A stretch of DNA of 43,737 nucleotides from an uncultured Chloroflexus sp. (GCF_937129525.1 NZ_CAKZNK010000065.1:1-43737), one strand, 5' to 3'. Positions 8,557 through 17,638 are shown, counted from the first letter of the stretch. Numbers and translations: made by a program. The notes: generated from the letters alone by a model not told the origin.

Positions 8557-9024
8557 CAGGCAACACATAATTGAATAACGTTGCTTGCTACCCTACGCGG
8601 TAGCGCGCAGGTTGCTAGACGGCTTGCGCGGGCAACTTCTTCGTTGCCCGCATTCGCTGGATCCATTGTCGGCAACCCACATCACGCTGCGCACTAGCCG
8701 GCAACATGTTGCGCGTCTTGAACATAGAGGTTCCGCCAGGTTTCAGGCCTTATCTGGCCTGAGGTGAATGAGCAATGCGAGAACGCATTTGATTGAGATC
8801 GGTGCAAACCCGGTGGTGACGAATGCCTATCGGCTTGTTGCCAGCCATAGGAAGACTGACTGCTCGCCAGCGAACAACGCCGCAAGACTGTCCCACAGGC
8901 CCGGAACGGCACTTCATCTGTCGTGTAACGAATCCCTGGCAAAGCGTAGCGACTGGCGCTTGCTACCTGTCTGAGACGCGGTATTGTTATCAGCACGTAG
9001 CTGCCTGAGCCACAGACAATCAGT
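8557..9024. other. Hairpin-rich non-coding stretch after the tandem repeat
   Basis: No gene is recognisable. Two perfect hairpins stand out: GCGGGCAAC/GTTGCCCGC (8628-8636 and 8643-8651, 6-nt loop) and TCAGGCC/GGCCTGA (8743-8749 and 8756-8762, 6-nt loop). The first is preceded by CGCGGTAGCGC and CTTGCG motifs in the same order as in the 216-bp unit, so this may be a diverged relative of it. Neither hairpin is followed by a T-run. Confidence 0.5.
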
Positions 9025-9053
9025 TTGACATGACGTAACAATCATGGTACATT
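9025..9053 (+). promoter_or_regulatory. Sigma70-type promoter for the FprA/glycosyltransferase pair
   Basis: A perfect -35 TTGACA (9025-9030) is separated by 17 bp from TACATT (9048-9053). The predicted start is about 9060, giving a leader of nearly 60 nt before the GTG start at 9118. Confidence 0.7.
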
Positions 9054-9117
9054 TCGGTCAATCTGTGCCGTATATCACAAGCGGTTTGATCAATGACCAG
9101 ACAGCAAGGAGTGCGCC

Positions 9118-10506
9118 GTGAGCGAACCTCTGGGAAGCACCCAGCGACCGTTGCGCGTTGCAATCATTGGCGCCGGTCCAGCCGGTTTTTACACCGTCGA
9201 AGCTCTGCTAAAGCAGAAAGACCTTGTATGCCAGATTGACATCTTCAACCGGTTCCCTACGCCATATGGTCTGGTACGTGAAGGAGTGGCCCCCGATCAC
9301 CAATCAATCAAGGCCGTCACCCGCATTTACGATAAACTGGCTTCGCATGAACGGGTGCGCTATTTCGGCAACGTGACGTTTGGAATTGATCTCACTCACG
9401 CCGATCTGCGCAACTACTACGATCAGATTGTCTACGCGGTTGGAGCGCAGTCAGATCGGCGTATGGGTATTCCCGGCGAGGATCTGTTTGGCAGTATGCC
9501 GGCAACCGCCTTTGTCGGCTGGTATAATGGGCGGCCTGATTATCGCGATCTCAACGTCGATCTGAACGTTGAACGAGTGGTGGTAGTTGGCAATGGCAAT
9601 GTGGCGATGGATGTTACCCGCATCCTGGTGACCGATCCTGATGAATTGGCCAAGACCGACATTGCCGATCACGCACTGGCTGCACTGCGGCAAAGCAAGG
9701 TTCGGGAAGTGGTTATGTTGGGTCGGCGCGGGCCAGTTCAGGCCGCCTTCACCAACCCCGAATTGAAGGAATTCGGCGAATTGAAAGGGGTTGATGTTAT
9801 TGTCGATCCGGCTGATCTTGAGCTTGATCCGCTGAGTGAAGCGGAGATGGCCAAAGACAAGACTGCGGCGAAAAATGTGGAAATGCTGCGCGAATTTGCA
9901 GCGCGCGGCGATACCGGCGCGCCACGACGGATTGTTATGCGATTCCTCGTTTCGCCGATTGCCATTCACGGGATGGATGGCCGGGTTACCGGTGTGACAA
10001 TTGAACGCAACCGGCTGGTTCAGGCTGCCGATGGCAGTTTACGTCCGCGTGGCACCGGCGTGACCGAAGAATTGAGCTGCGGTATGGTATTGCGCTCAGT
10101 CGGTTATCGCGGCGAACCGTTACCCGACGTGCCATTCGATGAAGCAAGTGGCACCATCCCCAATCGTGACGGTCGAGTGCTGGATGGACCCAACGGCGAA
10201 CCGATTCCCGGAGAGTACGTAGTTGGCTGGATTAAGCGCGGCCCATCGGGCGTGATCGGCACGAATAAACCCGATGCGGTAGCTACAGTCAACAGTATGC
10301 TGGCCGATCTGCCCAACCTCACCGGCGCGCCTCAGAGCGGCGATATTGCAGATCTTTTGCGCGAGCGCGGCGTTGATTTCGTGTCTTATGCCGATTGGCA
10401 GCGGCTTAACGAGTATGAGACAGCGCAGGGCACCGCGCAGGGCCGACCGCGGGTGAAGGTCACGCGGGTCGAAGAGATGATGGAAATCATTCGCGCCGGT
10501 CGCTGA
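9118..10506 (+). CDS. FprA-type ferredoxin/flavodoxin-NADP+ reductase (adrenodoxin reductase family)
   Basis: This 462-residue cytosolic flavoprotein moves electrons between NADP(H) and ferredoxin. The FAD Rossmann motif GAGPAG lies at 18-23, followed by the family's FPTPYGLVREGVAPDH segment. The NADP-binding motif GNGNVA is at 158-163, and the C-terminal GWIKRGPSGVIGTNKPDA region matches the conserved end of the FprA family. Length is typical (about 450-470). The GTG start is supported by AAGGAG (9106-9111) six bases upstream and by the strong promoter before it. The stop overlaps the start of the glycosyltransferase gene (TGATG). The physiological partner is unknown. Ferredoxin-linked enzymes such as the oxidoreductase at 22423-24216 are possible consumers, which is inference. 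Confidence 0.9.
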   Translation: MSEPLGSTQRPLRVAIIGAGPAGFYTVEALLKQKDLVCQIDIFNRFPTPYGLVREGVAPDHQSIKAVTRIYDKLASHERVRYFGNVTFGIDLTHADLRNYYDQIVYAVGAQSDRRMGIPGEDLFGSMPATAFVGWYNGRPDYRDLNVDLNVERVVVVGNGNVAMDVTRILVTDPDELAKTDIADHALAALRQSKVREVVMLGRRGPVQAAFTNPELKEFGELKGVDVIVDPADLELDPLSEAEMAKDKTAAKNVEMLREFAARGDTGAPRRIVMRFLVSPIAIHGMDGRVTGVTIERNRLVQAADGSLRPRGTGVTEELSCGMVLRSVGYRGEPLPDVPFDEASGTIPNRDGRVLDGPNGEPIPGEYVVGWIKRGPSGVIGTNKPDAVATVNSMLADLPNLTGAPQSGDIADLLRERGVDFVSYADWQRLNEYETAQGTAQGRPRVKVTRVEEMMEIIRAGR

Positions 10507-11648
10507 TGCGTATTGTGATGATCGCGCCCTTCGGCATTCGACCGAAGGGCACATTACTCGCCCGCATGTTGCCACTGGCGCAGGCATTGCACCAGCGCGG
10601 CCACACCATAACCATTGTCGCTCCGCCGGTGCATAACCCGGTCGATGGCGGCACGACGCGAGTCTACGATGGTGTTGCGGTAACCCATACGACTGCGCCG
10701 CCTGTTGGCGGCCCGCCGGCGGCTCTCTGGCATACGCTTGCGCTCTGGCAAACAGTGCGACGAGCGCAAGCAGATCTTATTCATCTCTTCAAGCCGAAGG
10801 GATTTGGCGGGCTGACAGTGCTGGCCCGTGGTCGCGTGCCACTGGTCGTCGATTGCGACGACTGGGAAGGGCCAGGTGGATGGAATGACCTGCTGCCATA
10901 TCCGCCACCGGCTAAAGCGCTCTTTGCCTGGCAGGAACGCGATTTACCTCGCCGCGCCGACGCGGTGACTGTTGTTTCCCGCGCGCTTGAAACGCTGGTT
11001 TGGGCAATGGGAGTGTCGCCACAGCGTGTTTTCTACCTCCCCAACGGCGCGTGGCAGATGGAAGTACCGCCACCATCGCCGTCGCCACATCCAACCATTG
11101 TTCTCTATACCCGATTTTGGGAACTAGACCTGGCAGAGGTAGCGGCAGTACTGACTTCTGTTTACCATCAACGCCCCGATACCCGTCTGCTGATCATCGG
11201 TAAAGGTGAACGAGGCGAAGAACAACATTTGCTGACCCTTGCAACAGCACAGGGTTGGGCTGCAATGATCGATTATCGCGGCTGGCAGGAACCAACCGCA
11301 ATTCCCCGGTTGCTGGCCAGCGCTGATGTGGCGATTGCGCCGATTCGCGATACGCTTATCAATCGCGCGCGCGGTATGGCCAAGCTGACAGAGCTGATGG
11401 CTGCCGGCCTGCCGATTGTTGCGAGTGATGTGGGCACAGCGCGCGACTATCTCGCGCCTGCTGCCGGTATCCTCGTTCCACCGGGTGATGCCACAGCGTT
11501 TGCTACCGCCGTCATTCACCTGCTCGATGATGCCGACGCGCGCGTCCGCTTGCGCTCAGCAGCGCTCGCTGCGGCGCATCGCCTGCGCTGGGACAACCTG
11601 GCGCCTATCGCTGAAGCAGCCTATCAGCAGGCCTGCGCGCGATCATAA
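10506..11648 (+). CDS. GT4-type (group 1) glycosyltransferase
   Basis: This 380-residue protein has the two-Rossmann GT-B plan. The N-terminal domain opens with a PFGIRPKGTLLARMLPLAQALHQRGH acceptor-side segment (read in two parts, residues about 5-30). The C-terminal nucleotide-sugar domain carries the family signature around KLTELMAAGLPIVASDVG, with the conserved Glu of the E-x7-E region and a downstream PPGD segment. It has no transmembrane helix and so acts at the cytoplasmic face. Translation is coupled to the reductase through a TGATG overlap. Donor and acceptor sugars cannot be read from the sequence, and exopolysaccharide or glycolipid synthesis is possible. The pairing with a ferredoxin reductase has no obvious metabolic logic. 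Confidence 0.8.
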   Translation: MRIVMIAPFGIRPKGTLLARMLPLAQALHQRGHTITIVAPPVHNPVDGGTTRVYDGVAVTHTTAPPVGGPPAALWHTLALWQTVRRAQADLIHLFKPKGFGGLTVLARGRVPLVVDCDDWEGPGGWNDLLPYPPPAKALFAWQERDLPRRADAVTVVSRALETLVWAMGVSPQRVFYLPNGAWQMEVPPPSPSPHPTIVLYTRFWELDLAEVAAVLTSVYHQRPDTRLLIIGKGERGEEQHLLTLATAQGWAAMIDYRGWQEPTAIPRLLASADVAIAPIRDTLINRARGMAKLTELMAAGLPIVASDVGTARDYLAPAAGILVPPGDATAFATAVIHLLDDADARVRLRSAALAAAHRLRWDNLAPIAEAAYQQACARS

Positions 11649-11715
11649 CGTCCGGAAGCATGGTATCATTGCATATACTTGTAAAGACTATGTTCTACGT
11701 TTTCTGTCATTTTCT

Positions 11716-12876
11716 ATGGCAAACCATCCAACCGGACGAATCCTGGTCATTGATGATACTGAATATAATCGACATCTGATCGAGCGTCAGCTTAGCCTGA
11801 GCGGCTACACCGTAGTCACGGCTATACATGGCCGACAAGGTTTAGAATACCTCCAGCGACAGCCATTCGACACCATTCTGCTCGACCTCATGATGCCAGA
11901 AATGGATGGTTTCGCCGTCCTCGAGCAGATCAAACGTGATCCACAATTACGCCATATCCCGGTGGTCGTCATTTCAGCGCTCGATGAGATTGAGGACATC
12001 GTGCGTTGTATCGAGGCCGGAGCCGAGGATTATCTAACCAAACCGATCAATACGACCTTACTGCACGCCAGGATCCACGCCTGCCTGGAACGTAAATGGC
12101 TGCGTGATCAAGAACAGTCTCGCTTGAAAGCTCTTCAGTACGAACTTGAGCTAGGACGACGGATGCAGGCTGATTTTTTGCCGGCAAGATTGCCTCACAT
12201 TCCCAACTGGGAAATAAGGGCAACATTCGTGACCGTGCGTGAGGTAGCCGGTGATTTTTATGATGTCTTCGTCTTGCCTGATCGGCGAATTGCCTGTTTT
12301 CTGGGGGATGTTTGTGACAAGGGAGTGGGAGCGGCGCTCTTTATGGCGCTCACCCGATCACTGTTACGCGCCTTTATCGAGCAACTGGCGACCGTCAGTG
12401 CCGATCCGCTTCGCGCTGTGGCGATGACCAACGACTATATCGCTCGCCATCACCACACAAAGCGCACGTTCTCGACAATTTTTTGCGCCGTCATCGACCC
12501 GTCTGGCGGCGTGATGCACTATATCAATGCCGGTCATCCCTCTCCCTTTATCTTGCGCGCCGACGGGAGTGTCGAAATGCTATCGCTCGGCGGGCCGGCG
12601 ATAGGCTGGATAGCCAATGCCTGCTTTACCGTTGATACGGTTTCGATCGGGTGTGGCGATACTCTCTTCCTTTATACTGATGGCATCACGGAAGCGCGCA
12701 CATCAGTCGGCGAGCTATTCGGCGAAGAGCGGCTGTTAACAGCCCTACAACAGGCAGCCAACAACACCGCTCTTCGTCTGGAGACCGTCCGGCAAACTGT
12801 ATTGGAGTATAGTGGTCGCCAACAGCCAGAGGATGATCTGACAATGCTGGCGATCTATCGAAGTGAGAACTGCTGA
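11716..12876 (+). CDS. Response regulator with C-terminal PP2C/SpoIIE serine phosphatase (RsbU-like)
   Basis: The protein has 386 residues. Residues 5-125 form a receiver domain with the acidic pair D13/D14, phosphoacceptor D57 in DLMMPEMDG, S86 and K109. A helical linker (about 125-165) leads to a PP2C-type SpoIIE phosphatase domain (about 170-385) with metal-binding GD179-180FYD, GDVCDKGVGAALFM, a later DGITEAR and the terminal EDDLTML motif. Phosphorylation of the receiver probably controls dephosphorylation of an anti-sigma-antagonist. No histidine kinase or antagonist gene is adjacent. The ATG at 11716 is preferred because in-frame sequence upstream lies within the glycosyltransferase gene. 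No clear Shine-Dalgarno is present. The gene converges on the thiolase gene with only 10 bp between stops. Confidence 0.88.
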   Translation: MANHPTGRILVIDDTEYNRHLIERQLSLSGYTVVTAIHGRQGLEYLQRQPFDTILLDLMMPEMDGFAVLEQIKRDPQLRHIPVVVISALDEIEDIVRCIEAGAEDYLTKPINTTLLHARIHACLERKWLRDQEQSRLKALQYELELGRRMQADFLPARLPHIPNWEIRATFVTVREVAGDFYDVFVLPDRRIACFLGDVCDKGVGAALFMALTRSLLRAFIEQLATVSADPLRAVAMTNDYIARHHHTKRTFSTIFCAVIDPSGGVMHYINAGHPSPFILRADGSVEMLSLGGPAIGWIANACFTVDTVSIGCGDTLFLYTDGITEARTSVGELFGEERLLTALQQAANNTALRLETVRQTVLEYSGRQQPEDDLTMLAIYRSENC

Positions 12877-12886
12877 TCGCGCAATC

Positions 12887-14068
12887 CTATTCTACTTCCA
12901 CTTCCAACGCTACCGCTTCACCACCACCCAGACAGAGCGCTGCAATTCCCCGCTTCCCACCGCGTTGCCGTAACGCCGAGATGAGTGTTACCAGCACACG
13001 CGCCCCACTGGCACCGATGGGATGACCAAGGGCAATGGCGCCGCCATAGACATTCACCCGATCGGCGTCAAGACTCAGGGCGCGAAGATTGGCAATCACT
13101 TGAGCAGCAAATGCTTCGTTGATTTCAAACAGATCGTAATCATCGAATGAGCGTCCGGCCCGCTTCATGAGTCGTTCAATGGCAAACGCTGGCGCGGTAA
13201 AAAGTTCGAGAGGCTTGACAGCAGCCTGGGCGGCCACGCCGATGCGAGCCAGCGGTTGTAATCCCAACTGAGCAGCCCGACTCGCCGTCATCAACACAAC
13301 GGCAGCAGCTCCATCGGTAATACCGGGCGCATTGCCTGCGGTGACTGTGCCATCGGCGACAAATACCGGCTTGAGTTTGGCCAGCGCTGCCAGTGAGGTA
13401 TCACGTCGCGGCCCTTCATCGACCGTCACCAGATTGGTTTGACCCTTCGGACCTGGAACGGTAACCGGCGCAATCTCCTCTTGAAATGCGCCGCTATCCT
13501 GGGCAGCAACAGCGCGTTGATGGGATTGTAGCGCATACATGTCTTGCTGCTCGCGAGTCACGTGAAACGCGCGCGCAATCCATTCGGCGGCAACGCCCAT
13601 GTGGTGATTTTCGAAAGCGCACCAGAGGCCGTCATGGACGACGGCATCAATGATCTGGCCGTGACCAAGCCGGTAACCGTGGCGCGCCTGCGGCAGCAGA
13701 TACGGACCACCACTCATGTGCTCCATTCCACCGGCCACGACAACTTCAGCCTCGCCAGCTTTGATCAGCGCTGTGCCGACCATCACGGCCTTAAGGCCAC
13801 TCCCGCAAACCTTATTTACCGTCAAGCCGCCAACACTCTCCGGTAAACCTCCGCGCAACGCAGCCTGACGCGCTGGCGATTGCCCAAGCCCGGCAGTCAC
13901 AACACAACCCATAATACATTCATCAACCATTGCCGGTTCGATCCCGGCTCGCTGCACAGCAGCCTGCACGGCGGTTGCGCCGAGATCAATCGCGGTCAGG
14001 CCGCTATACGCGCTGTTGAAGCGTCCAATCGGCGTGCGAGCTGCCCCTACGATGACAACATCGTCCAT
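12887..14068 (-). CDS. Acetyl-CoA acetyltransferase (thiolase)
   Basis: This 393-residue thiolase is the standard family length when started at 14068, where GAGGGA lies seven bases upstream on the minus strand. The longer frame to 14149 adds residues unlike thiolases. The nucleophile is C88 in [10 protein letters not shown]. The [24 protein letters not shown] (His) and late CLGGGEA (Cys) motifs complete the active site. It catalyses condensation of two acetyl-CoA or thiolytic cleavage of 3-ketoacyl-CoA in the cytosol. A link to fatty acid or polyhydroxyalkanoate metabolism cannot be decided, since no phaB/phaC or hydroxyacyl-CoA dehydrogenase is adjacent. The FAD oxidoreductase relative lies upstream on the same strand, 85 bp away. 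Confidence 0.93.
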   Translation of the reverse strand: MDDVVIVGAARTPIGRFNSAYSGLTAIDLGATAVQAAVQRAGIEPAMVDECIMGCVVTAGLGQSPARQAALRGGLPESVGGLTVNKVCGSGLKAVMVGTALIKAGEAEVVVAGGMEHMSGGPYLLPQARHGYRLGHGQIIDAVVHDGLWCAFENHHMGVAAEWIARAFHVTREQQDMYALQSHQRAVAAQDSGAFQEEIAPVTVPGPKGQTNLVTVDEGPRRDTSLAALAKLKPVFVADGTVTAGNAPGITDGAAAVVLMTASRAAQLGLQPLARIGVAAQAAVKPLELFTAPAFAIERLMKRAGRSFDDYDLFEINEAFAAQVIANLRALSLDADRVNVYGGAIALGHPIGASGARVLVTLISALRQRGGKRGIAALCLGGGEAVALEVEVE

Positions 14069-14153
14069 ACGTTGTTCCCTCACGGTGCAAGGTGGTGTGG
14101 CTGCGACCACAGCCTCTGACATAACGATACCGGATATTATAACGGGCAATGTC

Positions 14154-15428
14154 TCAGCGTATCAAGCCGCGTAATTGCCGGTACAGCCGAAGTGTGCCGC
14201 TGCCGTTATCGTACCCGGGCGGCAACCAGGCCGGCTGGCGCAAGAGCCATAGTCCGGCCTGGATCATTGGCGGACGAGCCGTTGGTCGGGTGGGATCGGG
14301 TAAGAGCGTTACGGAATGGAGCGTAATCTTGCTCGCCAGTTCAGGCAGCACTTTACACACCGCGCTTTGCAAAGTTGCAACCAGCTCAGGGGCTGGCTGC
14401 CGTTCACCATTCTGGATCGATACCGGGTCATCAAGCCGTAATCGTAACATTACGGAGAGACGCCAGGATGCAGAGTGGTTATCAGATGGGGTCAGACTCA
14501 CAATGACCGGCACCGGCTCTCCGGCAACAATGTGATACCACGGTAGACCGGAAGGCAACTGTGCCTCCTCTACCGTAAGGGCACCAATTGCCAGCATAGG
14601 TGGCGACTCCAGGCGCCGACTTATCAACGGCCAGCCCGCCGGCCCAAGCACAACTACGCGCCCGGCAACTTCGCTACCGCTCTTTAATCGCACACCACGC
14701 ACACCGGTTGGATCGGCAAGCAGTTCTACCACCTGATGATGGGCAGACCATTCACCACCTGCCCGAATCAGGGCATCGGTAAAAATGTGGGTGAGCGTAT
14801 CGCCATGACCGACAAGCGTTTCATGAGGTGGCAGCAAAGCAATGCTCCCGGCAGCCCACGAACAATGATCACTGACCGGCAGGCCATGAGCAAGCAGAAT
14901 CGTATCGACAAACGCGCGCAGAGTCAGATCAACGAGATCATAACGTCTGAACATATCGCCAACGGTGAGCCGTTGCTGGCGCCATACCTGCAAACCGGTT
15001 AGCGGATCGAATTGCGCCGCCAGCCGTAACGCCGCTGCCGCTGCCGTTTCCTGCACTTGCCAGAAACGCTCTGCCGCATCACGCTGAATCGGAAAGAGAG
15101 CCCGACGCAATCGTCGCCATTGACCGGCGTCAGCCGGGATGTCGATAATTTGCTGCGCGAAATGCATGCGCCAGGCCGGTTCGCGCCGTGCCACCGGTAG
15201 ATGCGCGCCTGCATAGGCAGCAATCCGGGCATACGGCCCATCGCTAAGGCCAGACTGGAGTGGTGGCAAACAGTGAAACCTGTTCCGATCTTCAGAAGCA
15301 TCAGCGTTCGATTCACCGATACCGGCCAGCAGCACAGCATAACCATCACGGGCCAATAAAGCAGCCAGCGCAGCCTCAGCAGCGGACACCCCGACGACGA
15401 TAAAGTCAAATCGTTCTCTCATAATCAC
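14154..15428 (-). CDS. FAD/NAD(P)-oxidoreductase relative (phytoene-desaturase-like plan) with degenerate dinucleotide motif
   Basis: This 424-residue protein starts like a flavin-dependent amine oxidase/CrtI-type enzyme: beta-strand FDFIVVG, helix, beta-strand YAVLLAG. However, the expected GxGxxG is replaced by G13-V-S-A-A-E18, so two of the three glycines are missing. A mid-protein PPHETLVGHGDTLTHIFTDALIRAGGEW segment (read in two parts, near 205-230) resembles the desaturase substrate-domain entry, and RVVVLGPAGWP resembles the second Rossmann strand. The usual C-terminal FAD-ribityl motif is weak (LPPGYDNGSGTLR). It could be a catalytically altered or structural paralogue. The start is uncertain, with two ATGs 6 bp apart and no strong binding site. 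It is probably co-transcribed with the thiolase downstream. Confidence 0.5.
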   Translation of the reverse strand: MIMRERFDFIVVGVSAAEAALAALLARDGYAVLLAGIGESNADASEDRNRFHCLPPLQSGLSDGPYARIAAYAGAHLPVARREPAWRMHFAQQIIDIPADAGQWRRLRRALFPIQRDAAERFWQVQETAAAAALRLAAQFDPLTGLQVWRQQRLTVGDMFRRYDLVDLTLRAFVDTILLAHGLPVSDHCSWAAGSIALLPPHETLVGHGDTLTHIFTDALIRAGGEWSAHHQVVELLADPTGVRGVRLKSGSEVAGRVVVLGPAGWPLISRRLESPPMLAIGALTVEEAQLPSGLPWYHIVAGEPVPVIVSLTPSDNHSASWRLSVMLRLRLDDPVSIQNGERQPAPELVATLQSAVCKVLPELASKITLHSVTLLPDPTRPTARPPMIQAGLWLLRQPAWLPPGYDNGSGTLRLYRQLRGLIR

Positions 15429-15452
15429 ATATCCGCTTCTCGCTGGAATTCC

Positions 15453-15812
15453 TCATCCGCCCGTCTCATACAGGCGGATAACCACAATCAAGAGCATCAA
15501 CAGAATGCCAGCGTAAACGAACCCAACCACTCGCGGCGCGCGCGCGCGCAACGCTACCGCCGCTGCCGGGATCAGTCCAACGGCTACTACACCGTAAAAG
15601 AGGTGTAATGCCATTCGCATCGGATCGACGTACCAGAGCAAAGGGATACCAATCAGCGCCTGCGCTACGATCAGCAACTGCAAAATACCACTCAGAGGTT
15701 GCATGCCACCCCGATTGCGCCATGCCACTATCAGCGCCCACAGCAGGCTTGCCACGATCACGATGATGATTGTCAGTTGTAATCGGCTATGTAAGGCAAA
15801 GAGTCGCTCCAT
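15453..15812 (-). CDS. Small four-helix membrane protein of unknown function
   Basis: Started at 15812 the product has 119 residues with four predicted transmembrane helices (roughly residues 10-30, 42-58, 65-85, 93-113) and short charged loops. I do not recognise a family. The longer frame from 15851 would add 13 residues from upstream of the likely promoter. A TACAAT box lies only 9 bp before the ATG (15822-15827, minus strand) and there is no Shine-Dalgarno, so the transcript may be leaderless or nearly so. The oxidoreductase-like gene starts 24 bp beyond its stop, so the two and the thiolase may form one minus-strand operon. Confidence 0.6.
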   Translation of the reverse strand: MERLFALHSRLQLTIIIVIVASLLWALIVAWRNRGGMQPLSGILQLLIVAQALIGIPLLWYVDPMRMALHLFYGVVAVGLIPAAAVALRARAPRVVGFVYAGILLMLLIVVIRLYETGG

Positions 15813-15855
15813 AACAGAGCCATTGTAGCACGTCAGCAAACGGAACGACATGCGG

Positions 15856-15861
15856 TATACT
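15856..15861 (+). promoter_or_regulatory. -10 box for the 34-aa membrane peptide gene
   Basis: TATACT lies 47 bp before the ATG at 15909. I see no good -35 at normal spacing. It is divergent from the TACAAT box serving the minus-strand membrane gene. Confidence 0.35.
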
Positions 15862-15908
15862 GAGCCGGAGATGGATCGACCATCCTGAAAATCCTTCCCC
15901 GGAGTATT

Positions 15909-16013
15909 ATGTCAACAATTGGCTTAACCGAATGCCTCATCATCTTGCTATTGGTCGCAATTGTAGCTGCAATTGCCTTCAGAGCTGGATTGGCTCGCGG
16001 TCGGCGAAAATAG
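15909..16013 (+). CDS. 34-residue single-span membrane peptide
   Basis: This very short gene has an ATG with GGAG four bases before it and a TAG stop at 16011-16013. The product begins MSTIGLTE, continues as an uninterrupted hydrophobic helix of about 17-18 residues (LIILLLVAIVAAIAF), and ends in a basic RAGLARGRRK tail. That makes an N-out/C-in bitopic peptide likely by the positive-inside rule. The start loosely recalls the TatA N-terminus (a TE residue pair before the helix), but no amphipathic helix follows. Function is unknown; a small subunit of a membrane complex is one option. The gene lies alone between divergent and co-directional neighbours. Confidence 0.55.
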   Translation: MSTIGLTECLIILLLVAIVAAIAFRAGLARGRRK

Positions 16014-16134
16014 TAAACCGGCAGAGATGTGTCGGTTCAGATGAAACAATCATCAGCAATCGGTAATCACCTGATTGCTCTCGTCGGATTATGGCAACTG
16101 CTTCTACAGATCGTACCAATCACGAGCGCAAGCT

Positions 16135-16971
16135 ATGGGTATCGTATACGGATTGATCGCTGCGCTGAGCTGGGGCACAGGCGACTTTCTCATCAGCCGC
16201 GCAACCCGGCAGATCGGCTGGCAATGGGCCTTGCTCTGCGGACAACTTGTCGGCATTGTTGCCATCGGGCTGGTGATTACTGTCCGTGGCGATCCGATGC
16301 CATCGTGGGGACCGGCCTGGCTGAACGCGATTGCCGTTAACCTGCTCAACCTGCTCGGAACACTGCTCTTGTATCGGGCCTTTGCCATTGGCACTTTAGC
16401 GATCGTTTCGCCAATTGCAGCCGGTTTTGCCGCTGTCACAGCGATGCTTGCCGTACTTGGAGGCGAGCAAATCGAGCTGTTGACACTCTCTGGAGCCGGC
16501 CTTGTCATCGGTGGGGTCATGGTTGTATCCCGCGGCAAGAGCGAAACGGACGTTAACCTGCGCGGCGTTCCCGAAGCGATTGGCGTAGCGATCAGCTTTG
16601 GTCTCTTCTTCTGGCTGCTCAAAGATGTGACTGCTACCTTCGGCATTGCCTGGCCTGTCCTGATCGGAAGGGTCTTAACTGCCATCGCAGCGGTGACTGT
16701 GCTCATGCTTGCCCGACCGGCCCCACCTCAGTGGCGCCGACTACCGCTCCACTTCATCATCGGGGCAAGCATGCTCGATACGCTGGCGTTCCTTGCTTAC
16801 AATACCGGTATCGCTACGGCCTATGTCAGCGTGGTGACGGCGCTGGCTTCCATCTTCAGCGCCGTCACCGTCATTCTGGCCTGGTTGGTATTGCGCGAAC
16901 AACTGGCGCGCAGTCAATGGTTGGGAGTCATCGGCATTCTGGTCGGTGTGTTGCTAGTTAGTCTGACCTGA
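16135..16971 (+). CDS. EamA/DMT family transporter
   Basis: This 278-residue membrane protein has about ten hydrophobic helices in two EamA repeats. The first repeat opens with the typical GLIAALSWGTGDFLISR segment, and the second starts near GVPEAIGVAISFGLFFWLL. The final helix is GVIGILVGVLLVSL. Members export or exchange metabolites such as amino acids or nucleotides; the substrate is unknown here. I chose the ATG at 16135, since an upstream TTG at 16075 would add 20 polar residues not expected before the first helix. The ribosome binding site is weak (GAGCG). Confidence 0.82.
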   Translation: MGIVYGLIAALSWGTGDFLISRATRQIGWQWALLCGQLVGIVAIGLVITVRGDPMPSWGPAWLNAIAVNLLNLLGTLLLYRAFAIGTLAIVSPIAAGFAAVTAMLAVLGGEQIELLTLSGAGLVIGGVMVVSRGKSETDVNLRGVPEAIGVAISFGLFFWLLKDVTATFGIAWPVLIGRVLTAIAAVTVLMLARPAPPQWRRLPLHFIIGASMLDTLAFLAYNTGIATAYVSVVTALASIFSAVTVILAWLVLREQLARSQWLGVIGILVGVLLVSLT

Positions 16972-17137
16972 CAGTGTGTTATAGCTATTCAATGGGGAGC
17001 AAGAAGCATCGCTTTTAACAACACATAGCAAATGTTTATGGCCGAGGATCATTGGTTATCGGCGTGTGGTATGATTCCGGTAGTATCGGACTGGCAACCA
17101 GTAGTATTCAGGCGCGCCACGAGAAAGGAGCCCCTCA

Positions 17138-17638
17138 ATGACCTATCCGCAGCCACCCGACGATTACGGTCGCTACCAGCCCGATCAGCCTTACCCGCCA
17201 CCGCCTCAACAGCCCTATCAGCCCTATCAGATTCAGTATCAGCCACCACCGGGAGCAGGGTATGGAAGTCCTGCCAAACCGGGCGCTGTGCTCACCATCG
17301 CCATCATGGCGATTATCGACGCAGTTATCAGTGGCTTGAGCGGTATTGTCTGGATTCTCACCATCTGTGGCGCGCCGCTAGGCATTTATTCAATTGTGGT
17401 CGCTGTGCTCGCCGGGATCTATGCCTACAAACTGTTGCAAGAGCCTCCCCAGCCTCTGCAACCGAACAAGACTCTGGCCATCTTGCAAATCGTCAACATC
17501 ATCACCGGCAACATCTTTTCGCTGGTGTTCGGGATCGTCAGCCTGGTGTTGTACAATCAGCCCGAAGTGCAGGCCTACTTTGCTTACCGAAACAGCGCAG
17601 CAAACTACCCAACCAACTATCAGCCACCACGTTATTGA
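17138..17638 (+). CDS. Membrane protein with Pro/Tyr/Gln-rich N-terminus
   Basis: This 166-residue protein has a strong AGGAG before its ATG. The first 45 residues are a low-complexity cytoplasmic-type tail rich in Pro, Tyr and Gln (repeated QPYQPYQ-like units). Three or four hydrophobic segments follow (about 52-105 and 114-142), and the protein ends in another short Tyr/Pro-rich tail. Such tails followed by helices are common in uncharacterised bacterial membrane proteins of Chloroflexi and actinobacteria, but I cannot name a function. A TATGAT box (17070-17075) lies upstream without a good -35. Confidence 0.7.
   Translation: MTYPQPPDDYGRYQPDQPYPPPPQQPYQPYQIQYQPPPGAGYGSPAKPGAVLTIAIMAIIDAVISGLSGIVWILTICGAPLGIYSIVVAVLAGIYAYKLLQEPPQPLQPNKTLAILQIVNIITGNIFSLVFGIVSLVLYNQPEVQAYFAYRNSAANYPTNYQPPRY

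Noticed and set aside
7959-8675. Minus-strand frames with 72-residue repeats across the tandem array
   Set aside because: Frame openness follows from the unit length being a multiple of three. No start signal or recognisable domain, and part lies antisense to the ATPase gene.
11416-11715. N-terminal extension of the response regulator-phosphatase
   Set aside because: Lies in another frame of the glycosyltransferase gene; the receiver domain begins just after ATG 11716.
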